Source: an uncultured Kordiimonas sp.
GTDB taxonomy: Bacteria; Pseudomonadota; Alphaproteobacteria; Sphingomonadales; Kordiimonadaceae
Direction of reading: 5' to 3'
Assembly (NCBI GenBank): GCA_947503575.1
Contig: CANNDZ010000001.1
Location: 1,798,001 to 1,862,000 of the forward strand
Length of the DNA: 64,000 nt
The notes below the pieces were generated by a model. The model was given only the letters and a program-made list of their open reading frames with translations. It was not told the origin of the DNA and did not search any database. Both the position numbers and the translations under genes were made by a program. This document shows, one piece after another, positions 38,091 to 47,796 of this stretch. How positions within the stretch are numbered: the stretch's first letter is position 1; the number at the start of each line of letters is the position of its first letter.

Positions 38091-38229
38091 AAACACAAAC
38101 TGGCTGTGTGAGAGTAATCTGAGAGAACAAACTGGATGCGAGAGCACAACACAACAATGTGAATGCAAAGGTTACACAAGAAACCGCTCGTATGATAATT
38201 GCTCTATCACAATGATCTAGCTGTTGTTT

Positions 38230-38252
38230 CTGGCGTACAGTAGATGCGCCAG
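38230..38252 (+). promoter_or_regulatory. Inverted repeat CTGGCG-N11-CGCCAG before the RND operon
   Basis: A 6-bp perfect inverted repeat (38230-38235 with 38247-38252) lies 33 bp before the RND adaptor start. It may be an operator or a leader hairpin. Support is positional only. Confidence 0.3.
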
Positions 38253-38285
38253 GGAAAATATTGAATATATCAAGAGGGTTACGTT

Positions 38286-39395
38286 ATGGCTGCAGGCCGT
38301 GTTGTACTTATTGCTGTGTTGGTTGTGCTTGTTGCGGCTGCCGGGTGGTTGTTTATGCAGGATGACAAAGGCGGAAACCGTGGTCGGTTTGGTGGCGGCG
38401 TTGTTGCGGTAGTAAGCGAACCCGTTGTCATGCGCGAGTTTAGCGATATCGTTGAAGCCCTGGGCACAGCCTCAGCGCGCGAAAGCGTTACCCTCACACC
38501 CCGCGTATCAGACACCGTGCGTAAAGTGGCTTTCGAGGATGGCCAAACCGTGAAAAAGGGCGACTTGCTTGTTGCTCTTGAGGATGCGGAAGAGCAGGCA
38601 CAACTTGATGAAGCACGGGCAGTTCTTTTTGAAGCACAAAACCAGTTTGACAGAACGGAAGACCTGGTTACGCGGGGCAATGCCTCTACAGCCGCACTCG
38701 ACACCCAGCGCCGCGTTGTTCAGGAAGCAAAATTTCGCCTCGAAGCCGCCGAAGCCCGTATGGCCGACCGCAGGATTGTGGCGCCCTTTGACGGCGTTTT
38801 GGGGCTGCGTCAGGTAAGCGAAGGGTCGCTGATTACGCAGAACAACCCAATCACGACGATTGACGCTATCGACATTATTAATGTGGATTTCTCGGTGCCG
38901 GAGCGATTTATCGCGACGCTGGCACGCGGTCAGCAAGTGAATGCGATAGTAGAAGCCTATCCGGACCGGATATTTAATGGCACAATCAAAACCATTGATA
39001 GCCGGGTTGACCCGATAACCCGGTCAGTGATTGTGCGTGCAGAGGTAAATAATGATGACCGGTCGCTTCGCCCCGGTTTGTTGATGGCCGTTGAGGTGAT
39101 CAGCCGTACATGGCAGGCGCTGTCTATTCCTGAACAATCTGTGGTGCCGTCTGGTGGCCGCGCCTATGTGTTTGTGAGCAAAGACGGCGTTGCCGAACGA
39201 CGCGAGGTTAAGCTGGGCATACGGCGGCCGGGATATGTTGAAGTTATTGAAGGCCTGGCGGAAGGCGAGCGCGTGGTAACCGAAGGCACTATGAGGCTGG
39301 GTCGCGCCGGTGTGCGCATCCGCGAAGCGGGTGAGGCCGCGCCCGGTGGCGGGAGGCCAGGGCAGCAACCTCAGGGCGCGGGAGAAGGCGCATGA
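38286..39395 (+). CDS. RND efflux periplasmic adaptor (membrane fusion protein)
   Basis: 369 residues. An uncleaved or cleaved N-terminal hydrophobic segment (about 5-22, VVLIAVLVVLVAAAGWLF) exports it. The lipoyl-like half motifs (TPRVSDTVRKVAFEDGQTV and MADRRIVAPFDGVLGLRQV) surround a short helical hairpin, followed by the beta-barrel and membrane-proximal domains. It is of the HlyD/AcrA family and would link the permease to an outer-membrane channel. Its stop overlaps the permease start by four bases (ATGA). No outer-membrane factor gene is adjacent, so a shared TolC-like channel is likely. Confidence 0.93.
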   Translation: MAAGRVVLIAVLVVLVAAAGWLFMQDDKGGNRGRFGGGVVAVVSEPVVMREFSDIVEALGTASARESVTLTPRVSDTVRKVAFEDGQTVKKGDLLVALEDAEEQAQLDEARAVLFEAQNQFDRTEDLVTRGNASTAALDTQRRVVQEAKFRLEAAEARMADRRIVAPFDGVLGLRQVSEGSLITQNNPITTIDAIDIINVDFSVPERFIATLARGQQVNAIVEAYPDRIFNGTIKTIDSRVDPITRSVIVRAEVNNDDRSLRPGLLMAVEVISRTWQALSIPEQSVVPSGGRAYVFVSKDGVAERREVKLGIRRPGYVEVIEGLAEGERVVTEGTMRLGRAGVRIREAGEAAPGGGRPGQQPQGAGEGA

Positions 39396-42300
39396 TCCTC
39401 TCTGACATATCTGTAAAACGCCCCGTTTTTGCCACTGTCATCAGTTTGATGCTGGTGGCTTTTGGTATTATTTCTTTCAGCGATATTCCGGTTCGGGAAT
39501 TGCCGGATGTTGACCCACCGATTGTGAGCGTGCGGACCAACTATCCCGGGGCTAACGCCGCAGTGGTGGAAACCCGTGTAACGCAAATTGTTGAAAGCGC
39601 TATCGCAGGCGTTGAAGGCATCAAAACAATTGAAAGCACGAGCCGCGACGGCCGGTCTGACATTACAATCGAGTTTGAACTGGACCGCGATATCGACGCG
39701 GGCGCAAATGACGTGCGCGACCGGGTAAGCCGGGTTTTGAACAACCTGCCAGAAGAAGTGGAACCGCCAGAGGTTGCGAAAGCTGATAATGATACCCAGC
39801 CAATTCTTTGGTTTAACCTGACAAGCCCCGTGATGGATGTGTTGCAGCTGACGGATTACGCCGAGCGCAACATTGTTGACCGTCTGTCGGTGGTGGACGG
39901 TGTTTCGGGTGTGCGGATTGGCGGGCAAAAACGCTATGCTATCCGTGTGCAACTGGACCGTCAGGCCATGGCTGCGCGCGGTATAACCGTTAATGACATT
40001 GAAACTGTGATGCGGGCTGAAAATGTTGAACTGCCTGCAGGTGAAATCCAAAGTATTGAGCGCGACACCATCGTACGATTAAACCGCGAATACGCCAAGG
40101 CGGAAGACTTTGAAACCATGGTGATCAGCGAAGGCGGCGACGGGGGCTTTGTAAGGCTCGGCGACGTTGCGTCAGTTGAGCTGGGCGCGGAGCGCGAGGA
40201 GCGCACTTTCCGAGGCAACGGCAAGCCGGTTATTGGCCTGGGTCTGATCAAGCAATCTACCGGCAACACTTTGTCCGTCGCGCTCGCAGCAAAAGCCGAA
40301 ATGGAACGCATCAAGGAAACCCTGCCGGAAAGCATGGAATTGCTGGTTGCATACGATACGTCGGTCTTCATCGAAAAAGCGATTTCAGAGGTGTATTTTA
40401 CGCTGGCGATTTCCATGTCGCTGGTGGTGCTCGTGTTGTATCTGTTCCTGGGTAACCTTAAAACGGTGATTGTGCCTGCCGTGACAGTACCGGTGTGTAT
40501 TGTTGCCAGTTTTTGGGTGCTGTCGCTGACCGGGGTATCTATTAACCTGATTACGCTGTTGGGTCTTGTTCTAGCCATTGGCCTGGTGGTCGATGATGCT
40601 ATTGTGGTGCTGGAAAATATTTACCGCCGTGTTGAAGAAGGTGAACCCGGCCTTGTTGCCGCTTACCGAGGGGCCCGGCAAGTGGGTTTTGCCGTTATAG
40701 CAACGACGCTGGTGCTGATTGGTGTGTTTGTGCCGATCTTCTTCCTGTCGGGTAATGTAGGGCGGTTGTTTGGCGAGCTAGCCATTACAATGACGGCGGC
40801 TGTTGCTTTCTCCAGCCTGATCGCGCTAACGCTGACGCCGATGATGTGTTCCAAACTTGTGCGTCGCCGCAACAAAAAACCGGCGTTTGCCAAGTTCCTG
40901 GACCGTGTGTTCCACAGCATCCAGGAAGGCTATGGCCGTTTTCTGGGCGTGTGCATCAACAATAAGCTGCTGGTGACAGCAAGCTTCCTGACCTGTTTCC
41001 TTTTGATTTTCGCGATCTTTGAAAAAGTGCCGCAGGAGCTGGCACCCGTTGAAGACCGTGGGTCGCTGTTTATGCGTATCCGGGGGCCGGAAGGCGCGAG
41101 CCATGCTTTCATGCAAAAACAAATGGTCAAGATTGAAGAGCAATTGCTGCCATACCTTGAAAAAGGCGAAATGGAGCGGTTTCTGGTACGGGTTGATGGC
41201 AATGGCGGCTTTGGCTTTATTATCCTGAAGCCCTGGGACGAACGGCAACGCAGCTCTACGGAAATCCTGAACGAAATTCGGCCCAAGCTTTTGGGTAACG
41301 TCACTGGTGCCTTTGCCATACCAATTGAAACATCGGGCCTGTCGCGTCGCGGCGGCGGCTCCGAAGCGTTCCAGTTTGTGATCGGTGGTGAGACCTACGA
41401 AGACCTTGGCCGCTTCAAGCAGGTGATGTTTGAAGAACTTTCAGATTATCCCGGCCTTGTGAACGTTGATGCCGATTACCGTGAGACCCAGCCACAGTTT
41501 AAAGTCCAGATCGACCGGGCTCGAGCCGCCGACATTGGTGTGTCGATCCAGTCGATCGGGCGCACGCTGGAAACCATGATGGGCGGCAGGCGTGTTACAA
41601 CCTTTGTTCAGGACGGCGAAGAGTATGACGTGATCATGCAGGCGCGCGCGTCTGATCGCCAGCAGCCGCTGGACATGGAAAATATTCATGTTGCCTCTGG
41701 CCGGACCGGGGAATTGGTGCCGCTCTCGAATCTGGTTTCTGTTATTGAAGACTCGGGCGCTGGCGAATTGCGGCGGTTTAACCGCGTGCGGGCACTTACC
41801 ATTTCCGCAAACCTGGCACCCGGCTACACCATTGGTGAAGCCACAACCTGGATGGAAGAAAAAGTGCGCGAGGTTCTGCCGGACGTCACCAGCGTTGACT
41901 ACAAAGGAGCAACCCGCGAATACAAAGAAGCCGGCGACGATGTCATCTTTATCTTTGTGTTGGCGCTTGTGGTGGTTTTCCTGGTTCTTGCTGCCCAGTT
42001 TGAAAGCTTCATCCACCCGTTCATCATTATGTTAACGGTGCCGCTCGCGGTTCTTGGTGGATTGTTTGGCCTGTTTATGGCGGGCGGTACGCTGAATATA
42101 TACAGCCAGCTTGGTCTGATCATGTTAATCGGCCTTGCCGCGAAAAACGGTATCCTGATCGTAGAGTTTGCAAATCAGTTGCGCGATGAAGGCCAGGACA
42201 TTCGCGATGCCCTGATAAACAGCGCAAAAACACGCTTGCGGCCCATTATGATGACGGGCCTGTCAACAGCAATGGGGGCAGTGCCCTTAATGATTGCAAC

Positions 42301-42496
42301 CGGGGCAGGTGCGAACAGCCGTGGCACCATTGGTGTAACTGTATTTTCGGGTGTTTTGATAGCGACTTTCTTTACGCTGTTTATCATACCAGTGTTTTAT
42401 GATGCGCTGGCTAAATACACTCGCTCCCCCAACGCGTTGGCTAGTGAACTGGAAGACTTTGAAGACAAGGAAGCCAAAGGCATTCCGGCGGAATAA
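39392..42496 (+). CDS. RND family efflux permease (AcrB/MexF-like)
   Basis: 1034 residues, the usual size. Twelve membrane segments flank two large periplasmic loops. The proton-relay aspartates D401 and D402 lie in GLVVDDAIVVLENIYRR, and the N-terminal start SDISVKRPVFATVISL is typical of hydrophobe/amphiphile efflux permeases. It exchanges protons for drugs, bile-type detergents, lipids or other hydrophobic compounds. It is paired with the adaptor in a two-gene operon. The substrate cannot be predicted; no dedicated regulator is next to it other than the LysR gene, which faces the leucine operon. Confidence 0.95.
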   Translation: MILSDISVKRPVFATVISLMLVAFGIISFSDIPVRELPDVDPPIVSVRTNYPGANAAVVETRVTQIVESAIAGVEGIKTIESTSRDGRSDITIEFELDRDIDAGANDVRDRVSRVLNNLPEEVEPPEVAKADNDTQPILWFNLTSPVMDVLQLTDYAERNIVDRLSVVDGVSGVRIGGQKRYAIRVQLDRQAMAARGITVNDIETVMRAENVELPAGEIQSIERDTIVRLNREYAKAEDFETMVISEGGDGGFVRLGDVASVELGAEREERTFRGNGKPVIGLGLIKQSTGNTLSVALAAKAEMERIKETLPESMELLVAYDTSVFIEKAISEVYFTLAISMSLVVLVLYLFLGNLKTVIVPAVTVPVCIVASFWVLSLTGVSINLITLLGLVLAIGLVVDDAIVVLENIYRRVEEGEPGLVAAYRGARQVGFAVIATTLVLIGVFVPIFFLSGNVGRLFGELAITMTAAVAFSSLIALTLTPMMCSKLVRRRNKKPAFAKFLDRVFHSIQEGYGRFLGVCINNKLLVTASFLTCFLLIFAIFEKVPQELAPVEDRGSLFMRIRGPEGASHAFMQKQMVKIEEQLLPYLEKGEMERFLVRVDGNGGFGFIILKPWDERQRSSTEILNEIRPKLLGNVTGAFAIPIETSGLSRRGGGSEAFQFVIGGETYEDLGRFKQVMFEELSDYPGLVNVDADYRETQPQFKVQIDRARAADIGVSIQSIGRTLETMMGGRRVTTFVQDGEEYDVIMQARASDRQQPLDMENIHVASGRTGELVPLSNLVSVIEDSGAGELRRFNRVRALTISANLAPGYTIGEATTWMEEKVREVLPDVTSVDYKGATREYKEAGDDVIFIFVLALVVVFLVLAAQFESFIHPFIIMLTVPLAVLGGLFGLFMAGGTLNIYSQLGLIMLIGLAAKNGILIVEFANQLRDEGQDIRDALINSAKTRLRPIMMTGLSTAMGAVPLMIATGAGANSRGTIGVTVFSGVLIATFFTLFIIPVFYDALAKYTRSPNALASELEDFEDKEAKGIPAE

Positions 42497-42574
42497 TGCG
42501 GGCAAAACCGATTGTTGTGTTCTTTTGACGCCAGAAATGCTATTATTGTAGAGTAATCATCGAAAGGATTTCTC

Positions 42575-43225
42575 ATGCGGTTTCTTGCTCTTGCTTGTGT
42601 AACGTCAGTTCTGTCCTTGTCTTCCTTATCTGCGCACGCGCTGGATACAAAGGTTGAGGAAGACACAGCCATCCAACGTGCCGTAGTACAGGAAGAAATC
42701 GTTATTGAAGCCAAACGTAACCTTGGGCGGCAGGTACAAAAAGGTTTTGCCGCCTTTAAGGCCGGGGACTATGAAAAAGCGGAAAGTTACTTTTACCGCG
42801 TGCGTGCAAGGCACCAGCTACAGTCGTCTATTACGTTTCAAGCCTTCAACGATATGTGGAATGTGAATATGCCCACAGGCGCACGAGATGTGCATTCCGC
42901 TGCTAGCGACCGCGAGGTGCGCAAGGCGCTTTCAATCATTTATTACATGGAAGGGATGGCGCAGCGAGCGCAGGGCGAGGCTATGTCAGCCCGCCGGTCT
43001 TTCCTGCGGGCCATCAACATGAACCCAGAGCATTTTGATGCACGTGCAGACCTGTCTTTGGTTGAGATTGAACGCGGCAAACCATCTGTTGCAGAAAGAC
43101 ATATCCTGCGGCTGGCCAAAGACGTTCAGTCTTGTGATGCTTCAGATGATGCAGGCTATTGTGCCGCTGTTCAAGACCGCCTTCTGCAAGTGGAATTGGC
43201 GTACGGTAACGCCGTGGTAGGGTAA
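42575..43225 (+). CDS. Exported TPR-like protein of unknown function
   Basis: 216 residues with a signal peptide (1-22, cleaved after the SAHA segment). A helix pair FAAFKAGDYEKAESYFYRV and a second one, AMSARRSFLRAINMNPEHFDARADLSL, look like tetratricopeptide repeats. Two cysteines near the C-terminus (CDASDDAGYC) could form a disulfide in the periplasm. It has a good ribosome site (AAAGGA) and starts 79 bp after the RND permease, on the same strand, so it could be co-transcribed. I do not recognise the family. Confidence 0.7.
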   Translation: MRFLALACVTSVLSLSSLSAHALDTKVEEDTAIQRAVVQEEIVIEAKRNLGRQVQKGFAAFKAGDYEKAESYFYRVRARHQLQSSITFQAFNDMWNVNMPTGARDVHSAASDREVRKALSIIYYMEGMAQRAQGEAMSARRSFLRAINMNPEHFDARADLSLVEIERGKPSVAERHILRLAKDVQSCDASDDAGYCAAVQDRLLQVELAYGNAVVG

Positions 43226-43383
43226 CCTAACTATCCACTCAACCTAGCTGTTCAACCTGGCCGCTCATTTTGACCACTCAATCTGGCCAAACACCGCAAT
43301 ACGGCAAACCAATTGCTGACTTTCCCTTTGTCGGTTCCACCGCTAAGTTAGCAAGCAGGAACCTCATAAAGGGAACTATAATC

Positions 43384-45447
43384 ATGGCACTGTCCAAATT
43401 ATTGCTGGGGGCCAGTATGGCGCTGGTGCTGACCGCTTGCGGCGAAGACGGCAATCCCGGCGCTGAACTGCGTGTCGCAGAGGGCATTAAACCCGTCATT
43501 GAACCATGGGGATATCCTATGGAGGCGTTTGATCGCAACACCGCGGCGCAGGACGACTTGTATCAGTTTGCAAACGGCGGCTGGTTAGCAGCAACTGAAA
43601 TCCCCGGTGACCGAAGCGGCGTTGGCTTTTCCCAAATCATGAGGGACCGCAACGAAGAGCGCATCAAATCCGTGATCGCAGAATTACAGTCCGCCGTTTT
43701 ACCGGACGGTAGCAATGAACTGAAAATCCACAATTTACATGCGTCTTACATGAACCTCGATGCCATCAACGCTGCGGGCATGGCGCCAATCCAGCCGACG
43801 CTGGACCGCATTGCAGGCATCACAGACCATAACGGCGTTGCCACAACCATGATGGATGGTACCTTGGGTGCGCGGTCCCTTTTCAATGTGTTTATCAATA
43901 TTGATAGCAAGCAACCTACAGACTATGCGGTTTATGCCAGCCACGCAGGCACAGCCTTGCCGGACAAAAGCTATTATGAGCGCGATAGCGAGCGCCTAGT
44001 CGCGCTTCGCGCGGCCTATACCGACTATATGACCGCCGTATTCAGCCGCCTTGGCCGCAGCAATGCCCGCGAAAGCGCAGATGCGGTGTTTGCGCTGGAG
44101 AAAACCATCGCATCCCATCACTGGAGCAGGGCAGAGCGCCGCGACGCAGACCGCACCTATAACGCTGTGACGCTTGATGAACTGGATGCTTTCGCCCCCG
44201 GTTTCCCGTGGCGCGCGGCTATTGCTGCATACGGTGTCCAGGATACCGACAAAATCGTCCTGCGGGAAAACACAGCCTTTCCGGGCATGGCAGCCTTATT
44301 TGCAGAAACCCCGCTGCAGGTATGGAAAGACTATCTGGCGTTTCATCTGGTGGCGTCCCATGCGCCTTATTTATCTGATGATATCGCGAATGAGCGGTTT
44401 GCCTTTTTCGGTACGGTGCTGCGCGGCCAGCAACAGCAACGTCCACGCGACGAGCGCGCCATTATGTTTGTGAACGATGAATTGGATCAGGCGGTTGGTC
44501 GTATTTATATTGACCGCTTCTTCCCCGAGCGCTCAAAAGAGCTGGTTAGCGAGATGTTTGAAAACATCCGCACTGAACTGGGCAAACGCATTGATGCCCT
44601 GACCTGGATGACCCCTGAAACCAAGGTGGCGGCGCGCACCAAGCTTGCAAAAATGAGCGCTAAAATCGCGTATCCTGAAAAATGGACCGATTATTCAGCG
44701 GTTAGTCTTAGCCCCGAAAATCTGATGGATAATGTGGTCGCGATGCGGGTGTTTGAACACGACCGCGACCTTGCGCGCCTTGGCACCCCCGTCGATAAGC
44801 AGGAATGGTTCCGTGGCCCGCAAACCGTAAATGCGTTTTACAGCCCATCCCGCAATGAAGCCTTCATTCCGGCTGGCTATATCCAGTCGCCCTTGTTTGA
44901 TCCGAACGCCGACCCGGCGCTGAACTACGGCGCACTTGGTAGCATCATCGGCCATGAAATTGGCCATGGATTTGACGACCAGGGCTCCAAATATGACGGT
45001 GACGGCGTGTTACAGGCCTGGTGGTCCGAGGAGGACAGGGCGGCTTTCAATGCGCTGGGTGACAGGCTTGCCGCACAGTTTGATCAGTACGAACCGCTTG
45101 AGGGGTTGAATGTAAACGGCCGTCAGACGCTGGGCGAAAACATCGGCGACCTGGCTGGTATGATTGTCGCCTTTCACGCCTACGAGAGGTCCTTGTACGG
45201 TGACGAACCGCCCATTCTGGATGGCTTTTCCGGGCCGCAAAGGTTTTTCCTCGGGCGGGCGCAGGGTCGTCGCTACAAACGCACCGAAGAAAGCCTGCGC
45301 CAAAGGCTGCTCAGCGCCCCGCACAGCCCCATGTATTTGCGGGTCAACGGCATGGCCCGCAATATGGACGAGTTTTATGAAGCCTTCGACGTGCAGCCCG
45401 GCGACGCCATGTATCTGGCCCCCGAAGACCGCGTAAAAATTTGGTAA
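43384..45447 (+). CDS. M13 family zinc metallopeptidase lipoprotein (neprilysin/PepO-like)
   Basis: 687 residues from the ATG at 43384 (AAGGGA upstream). The lipobox LTAC places the lipidated cysteine at C19. Zinc ligands are in HEIGH (524-528) and in ENIGD (E585, with D589), the M13 signature. The N-terminal block DDLYQFANGGWL is typical of bacterial members. It would trim peptides at the periplasmic face of the outer or inner membrane. It stands alone, followed by a palindromic intergenic repeat. Confidence 0.95.
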   Translation: MALSKLLLGASMALVLTACGEDGNPGAELRVAEGIKPVIEPWGYPMEAFDRNTAAQDDLYQFANGGWLAATEIPGDRSGVGFSQIMRDRNEERIKSVIAELQSAVLPDGSNELKIHNLHASYMNLDAINAAGMAPIQPTLDRIAGITDHNGVATTMMDGTLGARSLFNVFINIDSKQPTDYAVYASHAGTALPDKSYYERDSERLVALRAAYTDYMTAVFSRLGRSNARESADAVFALEKTIASHHWSRAERRDADRTYNAVTLDELDAFAPGFPWRAAIAAYGVQDTDKIVLRENTAFPGMAALFAETPLQVWKDYLAFHLVASHAPYLSDDIANERFAFFGTVLRGQQQQRPRDERAIMFVNDELDQAVGRIYIDRFFPERSKELVSEMFENIRTELGKRIDALTWMTPETKVAARTKLAKMSAKIAYPEKWTDYSAVSLSPENLMDNVVAMRVFEHDRDLARLGTPVDKQEWFRGPQTVNAFYSPSRNEAFIPAGYIQSPLFDPNADPALNYGALGSIIGHEIGHGFDDQGSKYDGDGVLQAWWSEEDRAAFNALGDRLAAQFDQYEPLEGLNVNGRQTLGENIGDLAGMIVAFHAYERSLYGDEPPILDGFSGPQRFFLGRAQGRRYKRTEESLRQRLLSAPHSPMYLRVNGMARNMDEFYEAFDVQPGDAMYLAPEDRVKIW

Positions 45448-45464
45448 GCAAACTGCTGTCATGC

Positions 45465-45527
45465 CGGGGCTTGACCCCGACATCCACTTTACCGCTGCAC
45501 CGCTCTATAGACCCCGGATCAAGTCCG
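45465..45527. repeat. Palindromic intergenic repeat, CGGGG-CTTGA-CCCCG type
   Basis: A short hairpin unit CGGGG (45465-45469) CTTGA CCCCG (45475-45479) is followed 32 bp later by a related inverted unit, CCCCGGATCAAGTCCG (45512-45527). Sequences of this kind recur between genes in many alphaproteobacterial genomes. It may help to terminate the M13 peptidase message. No second copy was noticed in this window. Confidence 0.5.
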
Positions 45528-45562
45528 CAGTAACATTTGAGGTATGCAGACCCTTGAAATTG

Positions 45563-46228
45563 TTATGCTTTTGTTGCTTCTGCATCAGCGGGTGCGCGCA
45601 GCAGCGCGATGCCAACCCACATAAACCAAACAATTTGGCCGAGGCCAAAGATGGCTGCGCCGATCTCGCTGACTGGCGGAATGATCGTCAGGACGCCGGC
45701 TAAACCAATAAGAATACCAAGGTAATTCAATAATTTAGGTAGGGCAGCACCACGCAGGCCTGCGACGCTCAGCAGTAAAAGCCATATGCCGCCCACAACC
45801 TCGACACCGCCGCCAAGGCCTTCCTGAATGGCGGATATGGCCTGCAATAAAGCGCCTGCGCCTGTGGTATCCGTCGCGTTCAAGGTAACCACGGCATCTG
45901 CCCCGACAACGGAGATCATGCCACTTGCAATCACAAGCCCAGCCCAAATGAAGCCGAACACCGTGGCGGTTTGCATCAAACCTTCCGCACGGGTCTTCAA
46001 GCGTTCGTGCATCGCAAGCGCCAGCACCACAAGAAAAACCCCAAAAAGGGTGTAGATGATAATGTTGCCAAAATATTGGATGGTTTGCGTTTCAATGAGA
46101 AAAGCAACTTTTCCTGCGGTGCCTTCATACCTAGTGGGGTCCAGATAGCCGAGAAACAGCCAAAAGCCAAAGATATAGGCCGCCGCTTCATACAGGGCTG
46201 CCAGCCCGCCGATTTTTTGTAAGTTCAT
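45563..46228 (-). CDS. Six-TM membrane protein (DUF4386-like)
   Basis: 221 residues with six predicted membrane segments (about 6-28, 52-74, 87-108, 140-156, 166-185, 190-211) and almost no soluble loops. The N-terminal pattern GGLAALYEAAAYIFGF is like that of DUF4386-type proteins, whose function is unknown. AGGAAG precedes the start. It is the only minus-strand gene between the M13 peptidase and threonine ammonia-lyase, and does not appear to be in an operon with either. Confidence 0.75.
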   Translation of the reverse strand: MNLQKIGGLAALYEAAAYIFGFWLFLGYLDPTRYEGTAGKVAFLIETQTIQYFGNIIIYTLFGVFLVVLALAMHERLKTRAEGLMQTATVFGFIWAGLVIASGMISVVGADAVVTLNATDTTGAGALLQAISAIQEGLGGGVEVVGGIWLLLLSVAGLRGAALPKLLNYLGILIGLAGVLTIIPPVSEIGAAIFGLGQIVWFMWVGIALLRAPADAEATKA

Positions 46229-46444
46229 TCACTTCCTCCACGTTTTTATTGGCTGTTGCTTCGTCAACAGCATGTTATTATCCGCTTGCGGCCGGTTGGG
46301 GCTACAGTCGGGGTCGCTATATTTTGTCGGAGGTTTTCAGCTTGTTATCAGCTTTTTCCCCCCGCTGCCGTATCAGTGCCTTAGCATGTAGGGCTTGGGC
46401 ATCTTTTTTAAATGCTGAATTTGAAATTTTCTGCCGGATGAAAT
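46229..46444. other. Intergenic region without a gene
   Basis: 216 bp between the six-TM gene and the end of threonine ammonia-lyase, both on the minus strand. Short open frames exist but lack ribosome sites and protein-like composition. Confidence 0.5.
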
Positions 46445-47683
46445 TTAAACCGTCAGGGCGTAATCCACTTTAAAGCCAGCGTCCTCAAGTGCGTTCACCA
46501 ACGCCTGGGCGTGCTCCTGATCTTTGGCTTCAATCACCAGTTCCATTTCGGTTTGCTTCAGGGATATGGCGCCAAACTCGCGGTGGTGGCGCATTTCAAG
46601 GATGTTGGTGCCAATTTTGGCTACGATATCCGTGACAGTCGCGAGAGCCCCCGGCTGATCCATCATGGTGATACGCAGACGCGCCAACCTGCCGTCGCGC
46701 GCCATGCCGCGCATTATCGCGCTGGCCAGCATGCGGCTGTCTATGTTGCCGCCCGACAAAACCATGCCGACCTTGTGGCCTTTGAACAGATGCGGGTATT
46801 GCATTACAGCCGCCAGGCTGATCGCGCCTGCGCCTTCAACGATCACCTTTTCAATTTCCATAATGGTAACGATGGCGCGTTCAATCTGCCGCTCTGACAC
46901 GGTGACGATTTCATCTACCAGTGCTTCAACCACTGTTTGCGTGCGCTCGCCGGGTTTATTGACGGCGATGCCTTCAGCAATAGAAATATTGTCGCCCTTA
47001 AGCTGGGAGCCATCAACCCGTTCTTTCATGGCGGGGAAGGCTTCGGTTTGCACGCCGACGATGCGGATGCCCGGTTTCATGTGCTTGGCGATGGTGGCGA
47101 TGCCAGAAATCAGCCCGCCGCCGCCGATGGGGACGACAAGTGTGTCGAGGTCTGGTTCATCTTCCAGCATTTCAAGGCCGACGGTGCCTTGGCCCGCCAT
47201 GACCAGCGTATCGTCGAACGGATGCACATAGGTAAGCTGCTCGGCGTCTGCCATATCGTAGGCGGCTTGTGTGGCAAGCTCAAAATCTGCGCCGGTTAGC
47301 ACGACGCGTGCGCCCAGTTCTTCGGTGCGCTTGACCTTGTTAAAGGGTGTTCCTTCCGGCATGACGATGGTGGCCGGGATGCCAAGCCGCCCTGCATGAT
47401 AGCTTATGCCTTGGGCATGGTTGCCCGCACTGGCGGCAATAACGCCCTTGGTGCTTGATGGCAGGGATAGCAAGCGGTTCAATGCACCGCGTTCCTTGTA
47501 GGCGGCAGTGAACTGGAAAATCTCGAACTTCAGGTAACACTCCGCCCCGGTGATGGCCGACAGGGTTTTGGAGTGGTTAAGCGGCGTGCGCACCACGGCA
47601 TCCTGAATGGCAATTTCTGCGGCATACACGTCTTCTGGTGTGACGGGCAGGGGCGCGGCTTCTTGTAATTTAATTACGCTCAT
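46445..47683 (-). CDS. ilvA: Threonine ammonia-lyase
   Basis: 412 residues. K63 in FQFTAAYKERGALN is the PLP lysine, GGGGLISGIATIAK binds the cofactor phosphate, and the last 75 residues form a single ACT domain (LRITMMDQPGALATVTDIVAKIG). It deaminates threonine to 2-oxobutyrate. The single ACT domain and length fit the catabolic-type or short biosynthetic enzyme, so the symbol is provisional (tdcB-like is possible). The ribosome site is weak. It is transcribed alone; the next gene upstream is on the same strand 113 bp away. Confidence 0.92.
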   Translation of the reverse strand: MSVIKLQEAAPLPVTPEDVYAAEIAIQDAVVRTPLNHSKTLSAITGAECYLKFEIFQFTAAYKERGALNRLLSLPSSTKGVIAASAGNHAQGISYHAGRLGIPATIVMPEGTPFNKVKRTEELGARVVLTGADFELATQAAYDMADAEQLTYVHPFDDTLVMAGQGTVGLEMLEDEPDLDTLVVPIGGGGLISGIATIAKHMKPGIRIVGVQTEAFPAMKERVDGSQLKGDNISIAEGIAVNKPGERTQTVVEALVDEIVTVSERQIERAIVTIMEIEKVIVEGAGAISLAAVMQYPHLFKGHKVGMVLSGGNIDSRMLASAIMRGMARDGRLARLRITMMDQPGALATVTDIVAKIGTNILEMRHHREFGAISLKQTEMELVIEAKDQEHAQALVNALEDAGFKVDYALTV

Positions 47684-47796
47684 GATCGAATACCTGAAAC
47701 TTTATTACATGAAGCGAGCATTGCCACAGGCACATATGCCTGTCCAGCAAAAAGCTGTGACATCAAGGCGTTTACCGGTTTTTGTGCGGTAATTAC

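Noticed and set aside
38096-38150. Short direct repeat ACAAACTGG in the LysR-RND gap
   Set aside because: Only two imperfect copies 32 bp apart; too short to call a repeat or binding array.
46249-46473. 75-codon plus-strand frame in the gap before threonine ammonia-lyase
   Set aside because: No ribosome site, cysteine- and arginine-rich composition, and it runs into the end of the real minus-strand gene.
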